Positions 24,701 through 33,450 are shown, counted from the stretch's first letter. The stretch: DNA of 56,416 nt from Bacteroidales bacterium (GCA_028689615.1 JAQVCV010000027.1:1-56416); one strand, 5' to 3'. Made by a program: numbers and translations. Notes: generated from the letters alone by a model not told the origin.

Positions 24701-25740
24701 CATTCGCCGGTTCCGGTATATTGGCCACCGGTAGCGTAGTCCACATCGTAAAAATCGGGAGCACCCAGGTTGTGACCAAACTCGTGGCACATCACCCCGA
24801 TGGTTGACATCCCGGTGCCGGCTATCTCGGGCTGTGTGGTGTATTCGCTCACTATCACGCCGTCGAAAGTGGTTTGTGCTGTGGAGTATCCTGCCGATTG
24901 CAAGTCCCAGCTGTGCGACCAGATGTCGTTGGGGTCGCCGCTGTACTCTTGTCCTTCTCCCTGGTGGATGATGGCCACACCGTCAACATAGCCATCCAGA
25001 TCGTTGTCGAATTCGGCATAATTCACCGAAGCCTGGTTGTTGGCAGCTACCACGGCGTCGTAGGCAAACTCACCCCAGCGGGTGTCGGGGCCGTAATAGT
25101 CGTGGGTGTGGGGCAGGGTAACCCAGATAGTCACGGTGGAATTCACGGTGAGCTGGCCGTAGGAGACCTCCAGGTAGTAGTCGCGGAAGCTGCCCGTGCC
25201 GTTGTAGTTTGCCTGATTCATGTAGTTGTTGAAACTGCTCTGGCTGTAGGTGGTAGAGGTGTTGGAGAAATTGGCCAGGATCATCAGCAGCTTACGGGTT
25301 CCAGTGGTTGGGAAACCACCAATAAGCGGTGCCGAAGGGGCACGGTTGCCTTCGGTCAGTTTCAACGCCTTCATCTCATCAATCTGCCCCTTGCTGAAGA
25401 AGAGGCCGGGTTTCAACTGCTGCACGAAGGATGCTTCGGAAGCACCGCGGTTGGCCGGGTTGTGAACCACCACACCCGAGAACACCAGGTGGCCCCGGGC
25501 ATCGAGGGTGGCATACTCATAGGCTCCCGACTTGTTGGGCATGATGGTGAACCCGTCGGTGGTCACAGCCCAGTGGATGAATTCGTCGCCCTTGAGCAAC
25601 AAGGTAATCACCGAGCCATCGGGCTGGGTATATTGAACCGGATGGGGATTGGCGGGAATGGCAGCAGCCCTGTAACCCGAAAAAACAAGCCCCGAAAGCA
25701 TCACAATAAGTGCTAAAAAACCAATACGTTGTGATTTCAT
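21763..25740 (-). CDS. Secreted M6 family metalloprotease with five BACON domains and type IX sorting domain
   Basis: 1325 aa from the ATG at 25740, where a signal peptide begins (MKSQRIGFLALIVMLSGLVF). The M6 (immune-inhibitor-A-like) catalytic domain holds HEFGHNLGAPDF at about residue 318 (HExxHxxGxxD zincin). An Fn3-like segment (TNFTATAASGSQINLAWGL) and a MAM/choice-of-anchor-J-like domain (FYESFNTTEAPCWEDQSAG) follow. Then come five tandem ~84-residue BACON domains, each with NATWC-type core and VTVTQ end. The C-terminus (FTLMPNPTKGMVIVTL ... GRLVMQQQV) is a type IX secretion sorting signal. Predicted extracellular protease; BACON modules are thought to bind carbohydrate or mucin. Monocistronic, with two terminators. 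Confidence 0.93.
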   Translation of the reverse strand: MKSQRIGFLALIVMLSGLVFSGYRAAAIPANPHPVQYTQPDGSVITLLLKGDEFIHWAVTTDGFTIMPNKSGAYEYATLDARGHLVFSGVVVHNPANRGASEASFVQQLKPGLFFSKGQIDEMKALKLTEGNRAPSAPLIGGFPTTGTRKLLMILANFSNTSTTYSQSSFNNYMNQANYNGTGSFRDYYLEVSYGQLTVNSTVTIWVTLPHTHDYYGPDTRWGEFAYDAVVAANNQASVNYAEFDNDLDGYVDGVAIIHQGEGQEYSGDPNDIWSHSWDLQSAGYSTAQTTFDGVIVSEYTTQPEIAGTGMSTIGVMCHEFGHNLGAPDFYDVDYATGGQYTGTGEWDLMGEGAWNGANGTKPAHHNAWTKNYFTWTNPTLLTNQQTVLLRNAQVYTDVVRYNTTTTNEYFLCENRQQTGFDVGIPGHGMLIYHVDGNYINAHLNSNDINAGSHQGLYQKAANSTNGSGVSTSSSSKINTSGCPWPGTSNKTTFTDATTPHSKSWAGANTSKPLTNIAENTSTKEVTFCFIACSSPDDPTNFTATAASGSQINLAWGLNSSNNPVVVAFSTTPTFGTPTNGTAYSAGSTIPGGGTVLYNGTNTSYNHTGLSPTTTYYYKAWSVLTGTTYSTGVTSSATTLCGTQSLPFYESFNTTEAPCWEDQSAGTGTGPSWAISLTNNAGGAANEVMSTYQDISSGTTRLVSPPLNTLGYTSLNLSFKHMLDAYSTGATLRVQSSTDGVNWTNEAWSVATSSSNIGPATVNTTISSNVNSATTYIGFAVVGNLYNYDYWFIDDISVSGTGATPSLNVTPSSQSVAAPAGSTSFTVAANGSWSASSNATWCTVTASGTGNGTLQANYTENTSVDARTATITVTLSGATPVAVTVVQAGAAPTLAVTPTNQNVSAAAGSTSFAVTSNANWSVSSDATWCTVTTSGSGNGTLQASYTENTTTATRVANITVTVTGLAPVVVTVTQAAANATLSVTPSNQNVAAPAGTTSFSVTSNNSWTAVSNATWCTVTPGGTGTGTLQANYTENTTTSSRVATITVSASGTSPINVTVTQAGAAATLQVTPANQNVAATAGTTTFDVTTNSAWTASSNATWCLVTTSGSGTGQLVANYTENLNTAVRTATITVTVAGLTPVNVTVTQDAAVLSLQVNPANQNVSAYAGSTAFQVTSNSNWRAESDAWWCTVTPTGAGNGTLTATYGQNNAPYPRIANITVEVDGISPVVVTVWQDFFIGLDETPSGSFTLMPNPTKGMVIVTLPAHTGGQLTITDLTGRLVMQQQVEDGVSRLELNLSVFTNGTYLLGFRSGSTSVTRRVVVQH
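22032..23326 (-). repeat. Five tandem BACON-encoding repeats of about 252 bp
   Basis: Within the protease gene, five units of about 84 codons repeat LxVTPxNQNVxAxAGxTxF ... NATWCTVT ... YTENxxTxxRxAxITVT ... VTVTQ. Units 1-4 are close in sequence and unit 5 is the most diverged (AWWCTVTPTG). They probably arose by internal duplication. Confidence 0.85.
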
Positions 25741-25854
25741 TTGAGAAATTTTAATAATATCAAACTGGTTACTATTTTGAGAATAAAACAATTTTCAAAA
25801 ACGTGTCAAAATCTATAATATCTATTGATGTTTATTCGGTAAAATATTAACTCG

Positions 25855-26985
25855 CTAGAGCTGTACAGGATCAATCATGTATTGCTTCCTGATGCCGCCG
25901 TAACAAGTGTGCATGAAACTAACGTCGGGCAAAGAGTTAATCTCAATAGCCAGAGGTCCGTCGGGTGTAAGGGCAACATCCCATCCAATAATGCTCAGTT
26001 GATCGAAATGAGCTGAGGCAGCGAGCACCATTTCTTTCACCTGGCTCCAGGCCGGAATTTTGAAACCCTCAAACTGCAACTTGGTGTCGGGATGAAACTT
26101 ATGCTTGTTCAACTGATTGTCGAATCCAACCGGCATCAACTCCCCTTTCTCAATATCAATACCAATGAAAAGCCCCCCCTGGTGCACATTATCAACCTTT
26201 GAAAAACCTCTGCCAACCCTCAAAAACGCGAAGATCACTTCGGGCTTTGAACCCAGCCGGCTCGTGACCACGCGGTAGGTATTCAACGATGTTGGATGAA
26301 TTGCCCTGATTTCTGTGGAGTTAACCACTTTTTGCTGAACCAGACTGTTGTCAGCCAACAGGGCTGCCAGCGACCCGGGAGTTGTTTGCTCTTTGGTTAT
26401 GAAAGTAATTCCGCGTCCACCGGCTCCATGATAAGGCTTGTTAAGAACCTCAACGGATTCGGGCAATAGAGAATAAGCCTCATCGGCAGTAATCTCTTTT
26501 CGTGAGGTATCAAAATAACGACCACCTTCATAGAAAAAATGGACTTCGGGAGCCGGAATGTTGTGCTCAACAAACTTGATGGCCAGGTATTTCTTGTTGG
26601 AAAAATTCATGTGGTTTTTGCCATTGATTTTCGGGTAATACCAAAAATAGACAACATGCTCCGGCACATAATCTTTCATCTGGTCCAACGTCAGCTTATT
26701 GCCTTTCAAATACATATCATACATGAAGTATTGATATGGAAATACCCCCCAAAACGATCGAAGGTGTTTCAATTCGGCACTGATTTGCTTAGGGCTCTTT
26801 TTATCGGGGGCCAACAAATAACGTTGATAGGCATTGCGGTACCACCTTTCGTATTTGGGTCGCTCCTTCAATTCGCTGATTGCATTCTTGAGCTTGTGAG
26901 GGTTTAACACCGATTTAAAAATCCGCGATAAGTCGCTCAAAAACCAACCTGGTCGCTCTTTTATTGGAATAAACTTGTACAACAT
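25855..26985 (-). CDS. ATP-grasp protein of the sugar-transfer-associated type
   Basis: 376 aa. ATP-grasp features are present: a lysine-bearing strand (VEVLNKPYHGAGGRGITFIT, about residues 176-195), QQKVVNSTEIRAIHPTSLNT and, near the end, the metal-binding Asp/Glu-x-Asn pattern (IIGWDVALTPDGPLAIEINS). The sequence resembles the family named sugar-transfer-associated ATP-grasp, often found in polysaccharide loci. It should ligate a carboxylate to an amine or similar acceptor with ATP, but the substrate is unknown. It is not in a visible glycan cluster here: its neighbours are the protease and a lipase. No signal peptide. Confidence 0.8.
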   Translation of the reverse strand: MLYKFIPIKERPGWFLSDLSRIFKSVLNPHKLKNAISELKERPKYERWYRNAYQRYLLAPDKKSPKQISAELKHLRSFWGVFPYQYFMYDMYLKGNKLTLDQMKDYVPEHVVYFWYYPKINGKNHMNFSNKKYLAIKFVEHNIPAPEVHFFYEGGRYFDTSRKEITADEAYSLLPESVEVLNKPYHGAGGRGITFITKEQTTPGSLAALLADNSLVQQKVVNSTEIRAIHPTSLNTYRVVTSRLGSKPEVIFAFLRVGRGFSKVDNVHQGGLFIGIDIEKGELMPVGFDNQLNKHKFHPDTKLQFEGFKIPAWSQVKEMVLAASAHFDQLSIIGWDVALTPDGPLAIEINSLPDVSFMHTCYGGIRKQYMIDPVQL

Positions 26986-27009
26986 ACGATTTGTTTTTAA
27001 AAAGATTGA

Positions 27010-28092
27010 TCACAATTTCACTGCCAAATACCAATAGGCCTCCATCATGTGATGCAGCCAGATGTTGTCGCTCTTTTCAGCGAACCGGCTGTAGTAACTC
27101 TCATCGGCATAGAGTACTACCGTGGCTCCGGCTCTGGTATAGTTGAAGGTGCCGGCCGGTGGTGGAGGCACAAACCCGGGAAGGGTCTTCCCGATGTAAC
27201 CAGCCACCTTATCGCCCAGGTATTTCTGGTTGTTTTCTGCCTGCTCGAGCGAGGGTTCGGTAAGCTTCCTGTATATTTTATTGATAAAAATCCGTTTGAG
27301 CCACCCTTGTTTTTGGATGGCTTTTTCGGCCATCGGCAGGGGGCTGGTTCGGTTGATGTCGGCGGTGGTTTGCACTGTGGCAGGAACCTCGGGAACCCAG
27401 TCGGCACTGTTCACCACGTTGAAGGCCCAGCCTCCGGCGGTGATGTGCTCGAAGTCGTAGGCATAATAGAGGTTGCCGGGTTTGGGAGCCGCGCTGCAAT
27501 AGGTTTTAAAGTTCACCTCCACAGGAAACCGGCCGGCTCTTTTTAAATAATAGAAATGCGAAGTGAGCAGGTACGACAGGGAGCCCCCCTGGCTGTGCCC
27601 CGAAACAATAAAATTGTGGTAACCGAGGGCCGTAAGCGAATCAATTTTGGGCAGCATGTCGCGCTGCAGGTAGGCCATCCCGATGAGCCAGCCACTGTGA
27701 ACGGCCGCGCGGGGATTGTCGGCAAGGTGGTAACTGAAACTGAAACCCGCTTCCGGCGTGATGGTTCCGCTGGCCGGTGTCATCGAAAGAAAGGCGTTTT
27801 CGAGCCAGCTTGACTGAGTGGCCACCGTACCCCTTACCGAGAGGGTCACGGTTGAATCGCCATTCACCCACATGAACCAGCGGTTGTCGAGCCCCAGCAC
27901 TTTCGATCGGTAAACCAGCTTCTCGTGGTCGGGCAGGGGTATCTTGTAATCGCGGCGCAACGAATCGCCCTGCCTCACGAAATGCCCCAGCATGGTGAGG
28001 TACTCCTGCTTGTCGAAACCCGGCTTCAAGTCGCTGGCGGTCAGGGTTAGGGTAATTACCCAAATCCATGCAAAAACAGTCAACTTTTTCAT
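27010..28092 (-). CDS. Secreted lipase-like alpha/beta hydrolase (class 3 type)
   Basis: 360 aa with a signal peptide (MKKLTVFAWIWVITLTLTAS). The nucleophile elbow is GHSQGGSLSYLL at about residue 170. NSADWVPEVP supplies a likely Asp and LHHMMEAYW a likely His. The fold resembles class 3 lipases (family pattern TLSVRGT ... GHSxGG). It is predicted to be periplasmic or surface-exposed and to hydrolyse an ester; the substrate is unknown. It lies 66 nt downstream of the C69 dipeptidase, but a terminator in the gap separates the transcripts. Confidence 0.8.
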   Translation of the reverse strand: MKKLTVFAWIWVITLTLTASDLKPGFDKQEYLTMLGHFVRQGDSLRRDYKIPLPDHEKLVYRSKVLGLDNRWFMWVNGDSTVTLSVRGTVATQSSWLENAFLSMTPASGTITPEAGFSFSYHLADNPRAAVHSGWLIGMAYLQRDMLPKIDSLTALGYHNFIVSGHSQGGSLSYLLTSHFYYLKRAGRFPVEVNFKTYCSAAPKPGNLYYAYDFEHITAGGWAFNVVNSADWVPEVPATVQTTADINRTSPLPMAEKAIQKQGWLKRIFINKIYRKLTEPSLEQAENNQKYLGDKVAGYIGKTLPGFVPPPPAGTFNYTRAGATVVLYADESYYSRFAEKSDNIWLHHMMEAYWYLAVKL

Positions 28093-28108
28093 GGCATTCA
28101 GTTCTGTT

Positions 28109-28146
28109 AAAAAAGCTCCTGCCGGGCAGAAAGATGCTGGCAGGAG
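28109..28146 (-). terminator. Terminator of the C69 dipeptidase gene
   Basis: On the minus strand CTCCTGCC (28146-28139) pairs with GGCAGGAG (28123-28116) across a 15-nt loop, followed by C and six T residues. It lies 13 nt after the dipeptidase stop. Confidence 0.8.
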
Positions 28147-28158
28147 AACACAAAAAGA

Positions 28159-29754
28159 TCAGAAAAGTTCGTCGTATTTCGTCCACAACAGGTCGCCCAG
28201 GCGCCACGCTTCGTTCACCACCTTGTTGCCCCATTCGTTGGTGTAGGCGTTGAGAAGCTGAATGCCTTTCTCGCGTTTGCCTGTTTTGAGCAGGTGGATG
28301 GCTTCGGTTTCGAGGGCTTGTTGGTGGTCGAACAGTTGTTGCTGCCAGGGACCCCACACGGCGTCAACATCGTGGCGCATGTCGCCCCAACGTTGTGCTG
28401 TGAGTGTTCCAAGCCTGTTGAAAGCCCACCAGGCGCTTTTGGAGGAGAAACCGGTTTTGCGGCCATCGGTTTTGTAGCTCTCAGGAAGGTCGCGAACCGA
28501 GGCGTAGATAGGGATGTAGATGGAGGTAGCCACGTTGTCCATGGCCATCCACGCCACGCCGCCCACTTCGTCGGGGAGCCAGTTGCGGCACTGGATGAGG
28601 GTGGCGTACATGGTGTACCAGCGGGCGATGGTGCGCTCGCCGCGCCAACCCCAGCCGCCGTTGATGCGGAGCATCCGGTTCATGTCGTAGGGCATGTGCG
28701 GATTGGCTAAGGGGGAGATCACCATTTTTCCGTCTTTATCGGGTACGAGCTGGTCTTTAACCATATCGAAATCGGTGCCTTCGTAATAATCCTTGAAAAT
28801 GGAAACCAGTTTGCTGAGGCTTACCAGCGTATCGGGTTTCACACTGAAAGGATAGTTCTCGGCATTGGGGTCGAGTTTGAGTGATGGAGCCACCATGTCA
28901 AACACCCTCCATTCTCTTCGTCGCGAAGCCAGCGATGTACGGCTCTCGGGGGCATAGGCATAGCACCACCTGAAGGTCTCGCCTTCGCGCCACCAACCGT
29001 TTTCGGCAGCCACGCTGAACACGTTGTCGGAGGCCATGAAGTGGTCGGTGTCGGCCAGGTCGATCTCTTTGATGGTGCTGGCGTTTGCATTCACCGAGAT
29101 GTGGCCGTCGGGGATTCGCTGGGCCACCCACACGGCACCGGTTTTCCCTTTGCCCGGACCCACGATTTCCAGCGCCCACACTTCGTTTTTATCGGCAATG
29201 GTGAGGCATTCGCCGGCGTCGTTCCAACCGTGTTGCTTCATCAGTTCGCCACCAAGCCTGATGGCTTCACGAGCAGTTGTGCACCGTTCGAGCATCAGGA
29301 TGCAGAGTCGCTGGCAATCAATCAGCCCTTTGTCGCTGATGAGCTCTTCGCGTCCGCCAAAAGTTGATTCGCCGATGGCAAGCTGGTGCTCGTTCAGGCA
29401 GGCATAGGCCGAATTGATGTAGCCGTAGGTGTGAGCCACCTGCGGAATCTGCCCAACAGGCACGTCTTTGTATTGGGGCATGGGCAGGGTGTCCCAGGCC
29501 ACCCGCTTGTAAAGGGTCATCATGGTGCCGGGTTTGTGATCGGCAGCGGGTTGCACCAACACGTTGGAGCGGGTACGGTGGCTGTCGTCGGTATGCGACG
29601 TGATCACCGAGCCGTCGGTGGTAGCCAACTTGCCACACGTAATCGAAGTACAACCATCGGGGTAGCGACCCTCCCAGTCGGAGCGGTCAACCTGAGCGAT
29701 CGCGCCACAGGCACATAAGATCACCGAGAAAAATGCAATAATATTTCGTTTCAT
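28159..29754 (-). CDS. C69 family dipeptidase (exported)
   Basis: 531 aa. A signal peptide (MKRNIIAFFSVILCACGAIA) is followed by the family's nucleophile region (PDGCTSITCGKLATTDGSVI), in which the conserved Cys follows Asp-Gly. Other conserved stretches are ESTFGGREEL, GECLTIADKNEVWALEIVGP, VAQRIPDGHISVNANAS and GGVAWMAMDNVATSIYIPIY. The family (PepD-like, peptidase U34) cleaves dipeptides. Many Bacteroidota members keep the N-terminal signal. It lies directly downstream of a YfcC-type transporter on the same strand, which suggests peptide hydrolysis linked to uptake of the products. Confidence 0.92.
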   Translation of the reverse strand: MKRNIIAFFSVILCACGAIAQVDRSDWEGRYPDGCTSITCGKLATTDGSVITSHTDDSHRTRSNVLVQPAADHKPGTMMTLYKRVAWDTLPMPQYKDVPVGQIPQVAHTYGYINSAYACLNEHQLAIGESTFGGREELISDKGLIDCQRLCILMLERCTTAREAIRLGGELMKQHGWNDAGECLTIADKNEVWALEIVGPGKGKTGAVWVAQRIPDGHISVNANASTIKEIDLADTDHFMASDNVFSVAAENGWWREGETFRWCYAYAPESRTSLASRRREWRVFDMVAPSLKLDPNAENYPFSVKPDTLVSLSKLVSIFKDYYEGTDFDMVKDQLVPDKDGKMVISPLANPHMPYDMNRMLRINGGWGWRGERTIARWYTMYATLIQCRNWLPDEVGGVAWMAMDNVATSIYIPIYASVRDLPESYKTDGRKTGFSSKSAWWAFNRLGTLTAQRWGDMRHDVDAVWGPWQQQLFDHQQALETEAIHLLKTGKREKGIQLLNAYTNEWGNKVVNEAWRLGDLLWTKYDELF

Positions 29755-29769
29755 GTTTAATTAGTTTCG

Positions 29770-29900
29770 GGTTTATTTAGTTTCTCGTTTCTCGTTTTTT
29801 GTTTCTCGGATTAGGTTTCTCGTTTCAAAAGCCACCCAAAATTCAAAAGTCAAACCCTTGAACGAGGAACCAGAAACCAGAAACCAGGAACCAGAAACGT
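29770..29900. repeat. Low-complexity GTTTCTCG / CCAGAAAC intergenic repeat
   Basis: Repeats of GTTTCTCG and GTTTC on the left (29770-29826) face repeats of GAACCAGAAACCAGAAACCA on the right (29860-29900). The two halves are imperfectly complementary and could form a long hairpin between the dipeptidase and transporter genes. No gene is seen here. Confidence 0.6.
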
Positions 29901-31502
29901 TTAAAATCCATTCAACGTCATCGTCACGGTAGGGATCAGCACCAGCCAACCCAGGATCACCATCAGCAGAATGAATTTCCAGGCCCACTTGAACCATTTT
30001 CCAAAGGGGATTCGGGCCACTTCAAGCACACCTATCAGCACACCCGAGGTGGGTGTGATGAGGTTGGTGAAGCCGTCGCCGATGTGGAAGGCAGTAACGG
30101 TGGCCTGTTTCGACAGGTTCACCATTTCGGAGATGTCGCGCAGGATGGGCATGATGAGGGCCGCCTTGGCGGTGCCCGAGGTGATCACGGCGTTGATGGC
30201 CGAGGTGAACCCGTACATGAGCGAGAGGGTGGTAATTTTCCCGGTTCCTGCTATGGTGTTGGCGATGTTGTGCAAGATGGTATCGATGATTCGCCCGTTT
30301 TCGAGAATCACGATGATGCCGCCGGCCAATCCCACCACCAGCGCAGCCGACAGAATGTCGCGGGCACCGGCGATGAACGATTTGGTGAGGTCGTTGGCCC
30401 CTTTCCCGATGGCGATGCCAGCCACAAGTGCCATGGCAAAGAAGAGTGCCGCCAGCTCCATCAGCCCCCATGCAAAGCCCATCACCCCCACCACCAGAAA
30501 CACGATGGTATATATCAGGATGTTGAGCACAAACATCTCCATGGATGCTTTCAGGGTGCGGTAGCCGGTGAGGGCAAAGAAGAGAGCAACCACAGGAAGC
30601 ACCGGCATGGTGGCCGTCTGGTTCCCGAAGGTGAGGGTGGTGGAGGTCCAGTTCACAGCCGCCACGAGGAGCACAGCCAGCGTACCGAGATAAGCCACCC
30701 AGGCTCCGGTTCCGGCAGGGGTTCGCAGGTCGAGGTCGGCCTTGGTGTGGTGTTCGCGCCAGTAGGCATCCTCTTCAAACACGATGCTTCGCCGCGGATT
30801 TTTCTTTACCCGGGCAGCATACCACAGCACGTAGCCAATGGCCACGATGTTGAACACCATCCAGATGACAAACCGGTACTCGATGCCCGAGAACATCTGC
30901 AGGCCTGCAATCTCCTGCGCGATGCCCAGGGTAAAGGGGTTCATGAGGCATCCGGCGAAGCCCACCCCCGCCGCGATGAACGACATCGAAACCCCCACGA
31001 TGCTGTCGTAACCCATCGAAATGGCCAACGGGACGAAAATGATGGTGAAGGCGATGGTCTCTTCGCTCATCCCGAAAATGGCTCCGAAGAAGCTAAACAT
31101 CAGCATCACGGTGGTGATGATGATGTTGTTAACCCCCAGGAACCTGATGATGCGGTACCGTTCGAGGCGGTTGCTCCTTTTCAGGAATGAATAAACCCCC
31201 ACATCGATGGCGCGGCTCTCGTTCAGAATCCAGAAGGCACCGCCCAGGATGAGGATGAACACGATGATCTTGGGCGAACGGGCAAAGCCCTGATAAAAGG
31301 CAGAGAAGATCTCCCAGGTCTGGGGCTGACTGTCAACATACTGAAACGAATCGGTATCGATTACTTCGCGCTGTCCCGAGGCCGTTTGGATCACTTCGCG
31401 GTTGAACGCGCCACCCGGCACAATCCAGGTGAACATGGCCGCTATGATGATGATAACAAATACGATAACATAGGTGTGCGGAATCTGGCGCTTTTTTGTC
31501 AT
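29901..31502 (-). CDS. YfcC family (DcuC-like) membrane transporter
   Basis: 533 aa, about 12 hydrophobic helices. It begins MTKKRQIPHTYVIVFVIIII, then FTWIVPGGAFNRE, a YfcC hallmark, and includes KVMLMFSFFGAIFGMSEETI-like and FTSAINAVITSGTAKAALIM segments. YfcC proteins belong to the C4-dicarboxylate/basic amino acid antiporter group; the substrate of this one is unknown. It lies upstream of the C69 dipeptidase on the same strand, so a peptide or amino-acid substrate is plausible. A repeat-rich gap of about 150 nt separates them. Confidence 0.88.
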   Translation of the reverse strand: MTKKRQIPHTYVIVFVIIIIAAMFTWIVPGGAFNREVIQTASGQREVIDTDSFQYVDSQPQTWEIFSAFYQGFARSPKIIVFILILGGAFWILNESRAIDVGVYSFLKRSNRLERYRIIRFLGVNNIIITTVMLMFSFFGAIFGMSEETIAFTIIFVPLAISMGYDSIVGVSMSFIAAGVGFAGCLMNPFTLGIAQEIAGLQMFSGIEYRFVIWMVFNIVAIGYVLWYAARVKKNPRRSIVFEEDAYWREHHTKADLDLRTPAGTGAWVAYLGTLAVLLVAAVNWTSTTLTFGNQTATMPVLPVVALFFALTGYRTLKASMEMFVLNILIYTIVFLVVGVMGFAWGLMELAALFFAMALVAGIAIGKGANDLTKSFIAGARDILSAALVVGLAGGIIVILENGRIIDTILHNIANTIAGTGKITTLSLMYGFTSAINAVITSGTAKAALIMPILRDISEMVNLSKQATVTAFHIGDGFTNLITPTSGVLIGVLEVARIPFGKWFKWAWKFILLMVILGWLVLIPTVTMTLNGF

Positions 31503-31670
31503 AACAACAGCATTTCATTTTAATTTGCGAAAACAAACCTAAGATTTTTTTGAACATCAACGAAGATTCTCCTCAGGGAAAGAGGATGAAAAAACGTGAA
31601 AATTGACATTTAATTAACCAACCGCCACCCTATAGTCAAGCCAAGAGGATCGAATTTGCAGGATATTGGA

Positions 31671-32612
31671 TCAGTCGAAGAGCGATTTCCAGAGTGCAAC
31701 AGGTTCTGCCTGGTACTTTGAAGCAGCAACGATAGCGGCTGGCGGCTGGCTGCCCACCAACATCTGCACCTGTTTCAGATAGCGCATGGCCATTTTATCG
31801 TAAAGAGCAAAACCTTGTAAAAAGGCTATTTTTCTGTCATCGGGAAGGGGCAGGGCTGCCACAGCTCTGAAAGCCTCTGTTCGCCAATTGTCGAGCATTG
31901 TTTGCAGGGCGTCTGTTGATTGGGCATCGCCGGCCGGTGTCCTGATCGAATCTTCAGCATCGGCTCTTAAATCAAACAAATCGTCAACCAGTTGAACCCA
32001 GGCTCCAACCAACCACAAAGCATGCAGTTCGCTTTCGGAGAGCTGCATGGGCAATGCTGTTGTAAAAAACAATCCCCCTCCCCCACCCTTCTTCCGGGTG
32101 ATGTTTTCGATCTCGCGGGTTGAAGTTTCCGGATTGCGCTGTAGAACACTTTCAGACTCTGTTTCAAGCATTTCGACAGTAAGCCTGAGCATCGCATCGC
32201 GTTGCGGCACCGATTCCAGCAACCCTTTCCAAATGTTGGTGGCCAGTTGCTCTACCCCATTTGCGGGGATAAACCCCGATGGGTCAACAACAAGCTTCTG
32301 CAGGCGACTGACATCCATCAGGTTGTCGTCGAAGCACATATCAAAGGCAGGGATGCAACACCCGATCATGGCCAGGTTTTGTCGGGCCTGACTGGTAACG
32401 GGTTGCCCGAAAAGCCTGAAAACCGCCGGGCCAAAAAAACCGGCAATCAGGGTAGCGTGTTGATTCATGCGTCGGATTAGCCTTCTTCGCAGCGGATGCC
32501 CGGGTGGAACCACCCGAGTAAGCGGTGCAATCTGGCGGTTCCAAACCGCGCGAAACCCGACAACATCGATGGCTACACGGGTAACGAACAATAAGTTGCT
32601 GACAAAAGCCAT
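31671..32612 (-). CDS. Class 1 isoprenoid-biosynthesis-fold enzyme, orphan
   Basis: 313 aa, all helical. Two Asp-rich motifs fit class 1 terpene/prenyl synthases: MCFDDNLMD (about residues 91-99) and QLVDDLFDLRADAED (about 207-221). The spacing resembles prenyl or squalene synthase-like folds with one motif on each side of the active site. The charged tail lacks further recognised motifs. I cannot tell whether it makes or cyclises a polyprenyl diphosphate. Next to it on the same strand are SAM hydroxide adenosyltransferase and, further on, the YfcC gene. No terpene cluster partners are seen. Confidence 0.6.
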   Translation of the reverse strand: MAFVSNLLFVTRVAIDVVGFRAVWNRQIAPLTRVVPPGHPLRRRLIRRMNQHATLIAGFFGPAVFRLFGQPVTSQARQNLAMIGCCIPAFDMCFDDNLMDVSRLQKLVVDPSGFIPANGVEQLATNIWKGLLESVPQRDAMLRLTVEMLETESESVLQRNPETSTREIENITRKKGGGGGLFFTTALPMQLSESELHALWLVGAWVQLVDDLFDLRADAEDSIRTPAGDAQSTDALQTMLDNWRTEAFRAVAALPLPDDRKIAFLQGFALYDKMAMRYLKQVQMLVGSQPPAAIVAASKYQAEPVALWKSLFD

Positions 32613-32621
32613 AGAGCTTGT

Positions 32622-33401
32622 CTAGGAGAACTGTATGCGGATGGTATCGTCGGCACCAAGGCCCAGGAGGCTGGCAGCATTGCCCTTGTTGATGGCAATC
32701 TCGAGGTTTCCGGTGGTGCTGAACAGCGCCACCAGCTCCCCTTCCGGCACATCGCCATACGAGTGGTTGATCTGCCGCAGCCGGTAACGCGAAACGCTGA
32801 ACTCGATATGAAACGGCCGGTTGCGGTTTTCGCGTTTGAAAAGTTCTTCGGTAATGTTGGTAAAAAGATTCTCGTACCTGTCAACGTAGATCACCTTCCC
32901 GATGATGGCGTCGCCGGAAACCACGGGTCTGAAGGCTACCTTTTCCACCAACGACACCAGCGGATCGCCCAGTTCGGCCATCTCGCCGCCTTTGGCCAGA
33001 TGCACGGCTGCTTTGGCAAACACATCGCGAGCGGGGAAGGTAAAATAGTTGCTGTCCTGTGGAATATCGATCTCGTAAATTTCCTCGGGTTTCTCGTCGA
33101 AAAGCAGACTGAACAACCCGTTATCGGTACCTATAAAAAGATGCCCCTGGTGGCGGATAGCCACATGAGGCTTCTCGAGGTCGGCTTCGGTATTGATGGC
33201 CACCACGTGAACAGTCCCTTTGGGAAACGAGCGGAAACTGTTGCGCAACACAAACGAGGCCTGATTCAGATCAAAAGGATCGATCTCGTGGCTGATGTCA
33301 ACTATAGAAACATTGGCCATTTTCGATAAAATAGCGCCCTTCACGGCAGCCAGATAAGGATCGCGTGTGCCCCAGTCGCTTGTTAATGTTATAATTGCCA
33401 T
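32622..33401 (-). CDS. SAM hydroxide adenosyltransferase (DUF62 family)
   Basis: 259 aa. Typical N-terminus MAIITLTSDWGTRDPYLAAV, then SIVDISHEIDPFDLNQASFV, GTVHVVAINTEAD and FIGTDNGLFSLLFDE, the substrate-binding segments of the family. DUF62 proteins hydrolyse S-adenosylmethionine to adenosine and methionine through activated water, unlike the related fluorinase. The C-terminal beta-barrel holds YVDRYENLFTNITEELF and YGDVPEGELVALFSTTGNLE. Cytoplasmic. It lies 9 nt upstream of the isoprenoid-fold gene and divergent from phoH. Confidence 0.92.
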   Translation of the reverse strand: MAIITLTSDWGTRDPYLAAVKGAILSKMANVSIVDISHEIDPFDLNQASFVLRNSFRSFPKGTVHVVAINTEADLEKPHVAIRHQGHLFIGTDNGLFSLLFDEKPEEIYEIDIPQDSNYFTFPARDVFAKAAVHLAKGGEMAELGDPLVSLVEKVAFRPVVSGDAIIGKVIYVDRYENLFTNITEELFKRENRNRPFHIEFSVSRYRLRQINHSYGDVPEGELVALFSTTGNLEIAINKGNAASLLGLGADDTIRIQFS

Positions 33402-33450
33402 TCGTTTACTGATTTAAAATATCACCCCGGTACCAACCCGCGGAATTGAT

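Noticed and set aside
25741-25791. Start for the M6 protease at 25791
   Set aside because: The signal peptide begins at the ATG at 25740; the upstream 17 codons are AT-rich leader.
29970-31190. Plus-strand frames opposite the YfcC gene
   Set aside because: Low-complexity translations (many His/Gly/Glu) without domains; shadows of a GC-rich membrane protein gene.
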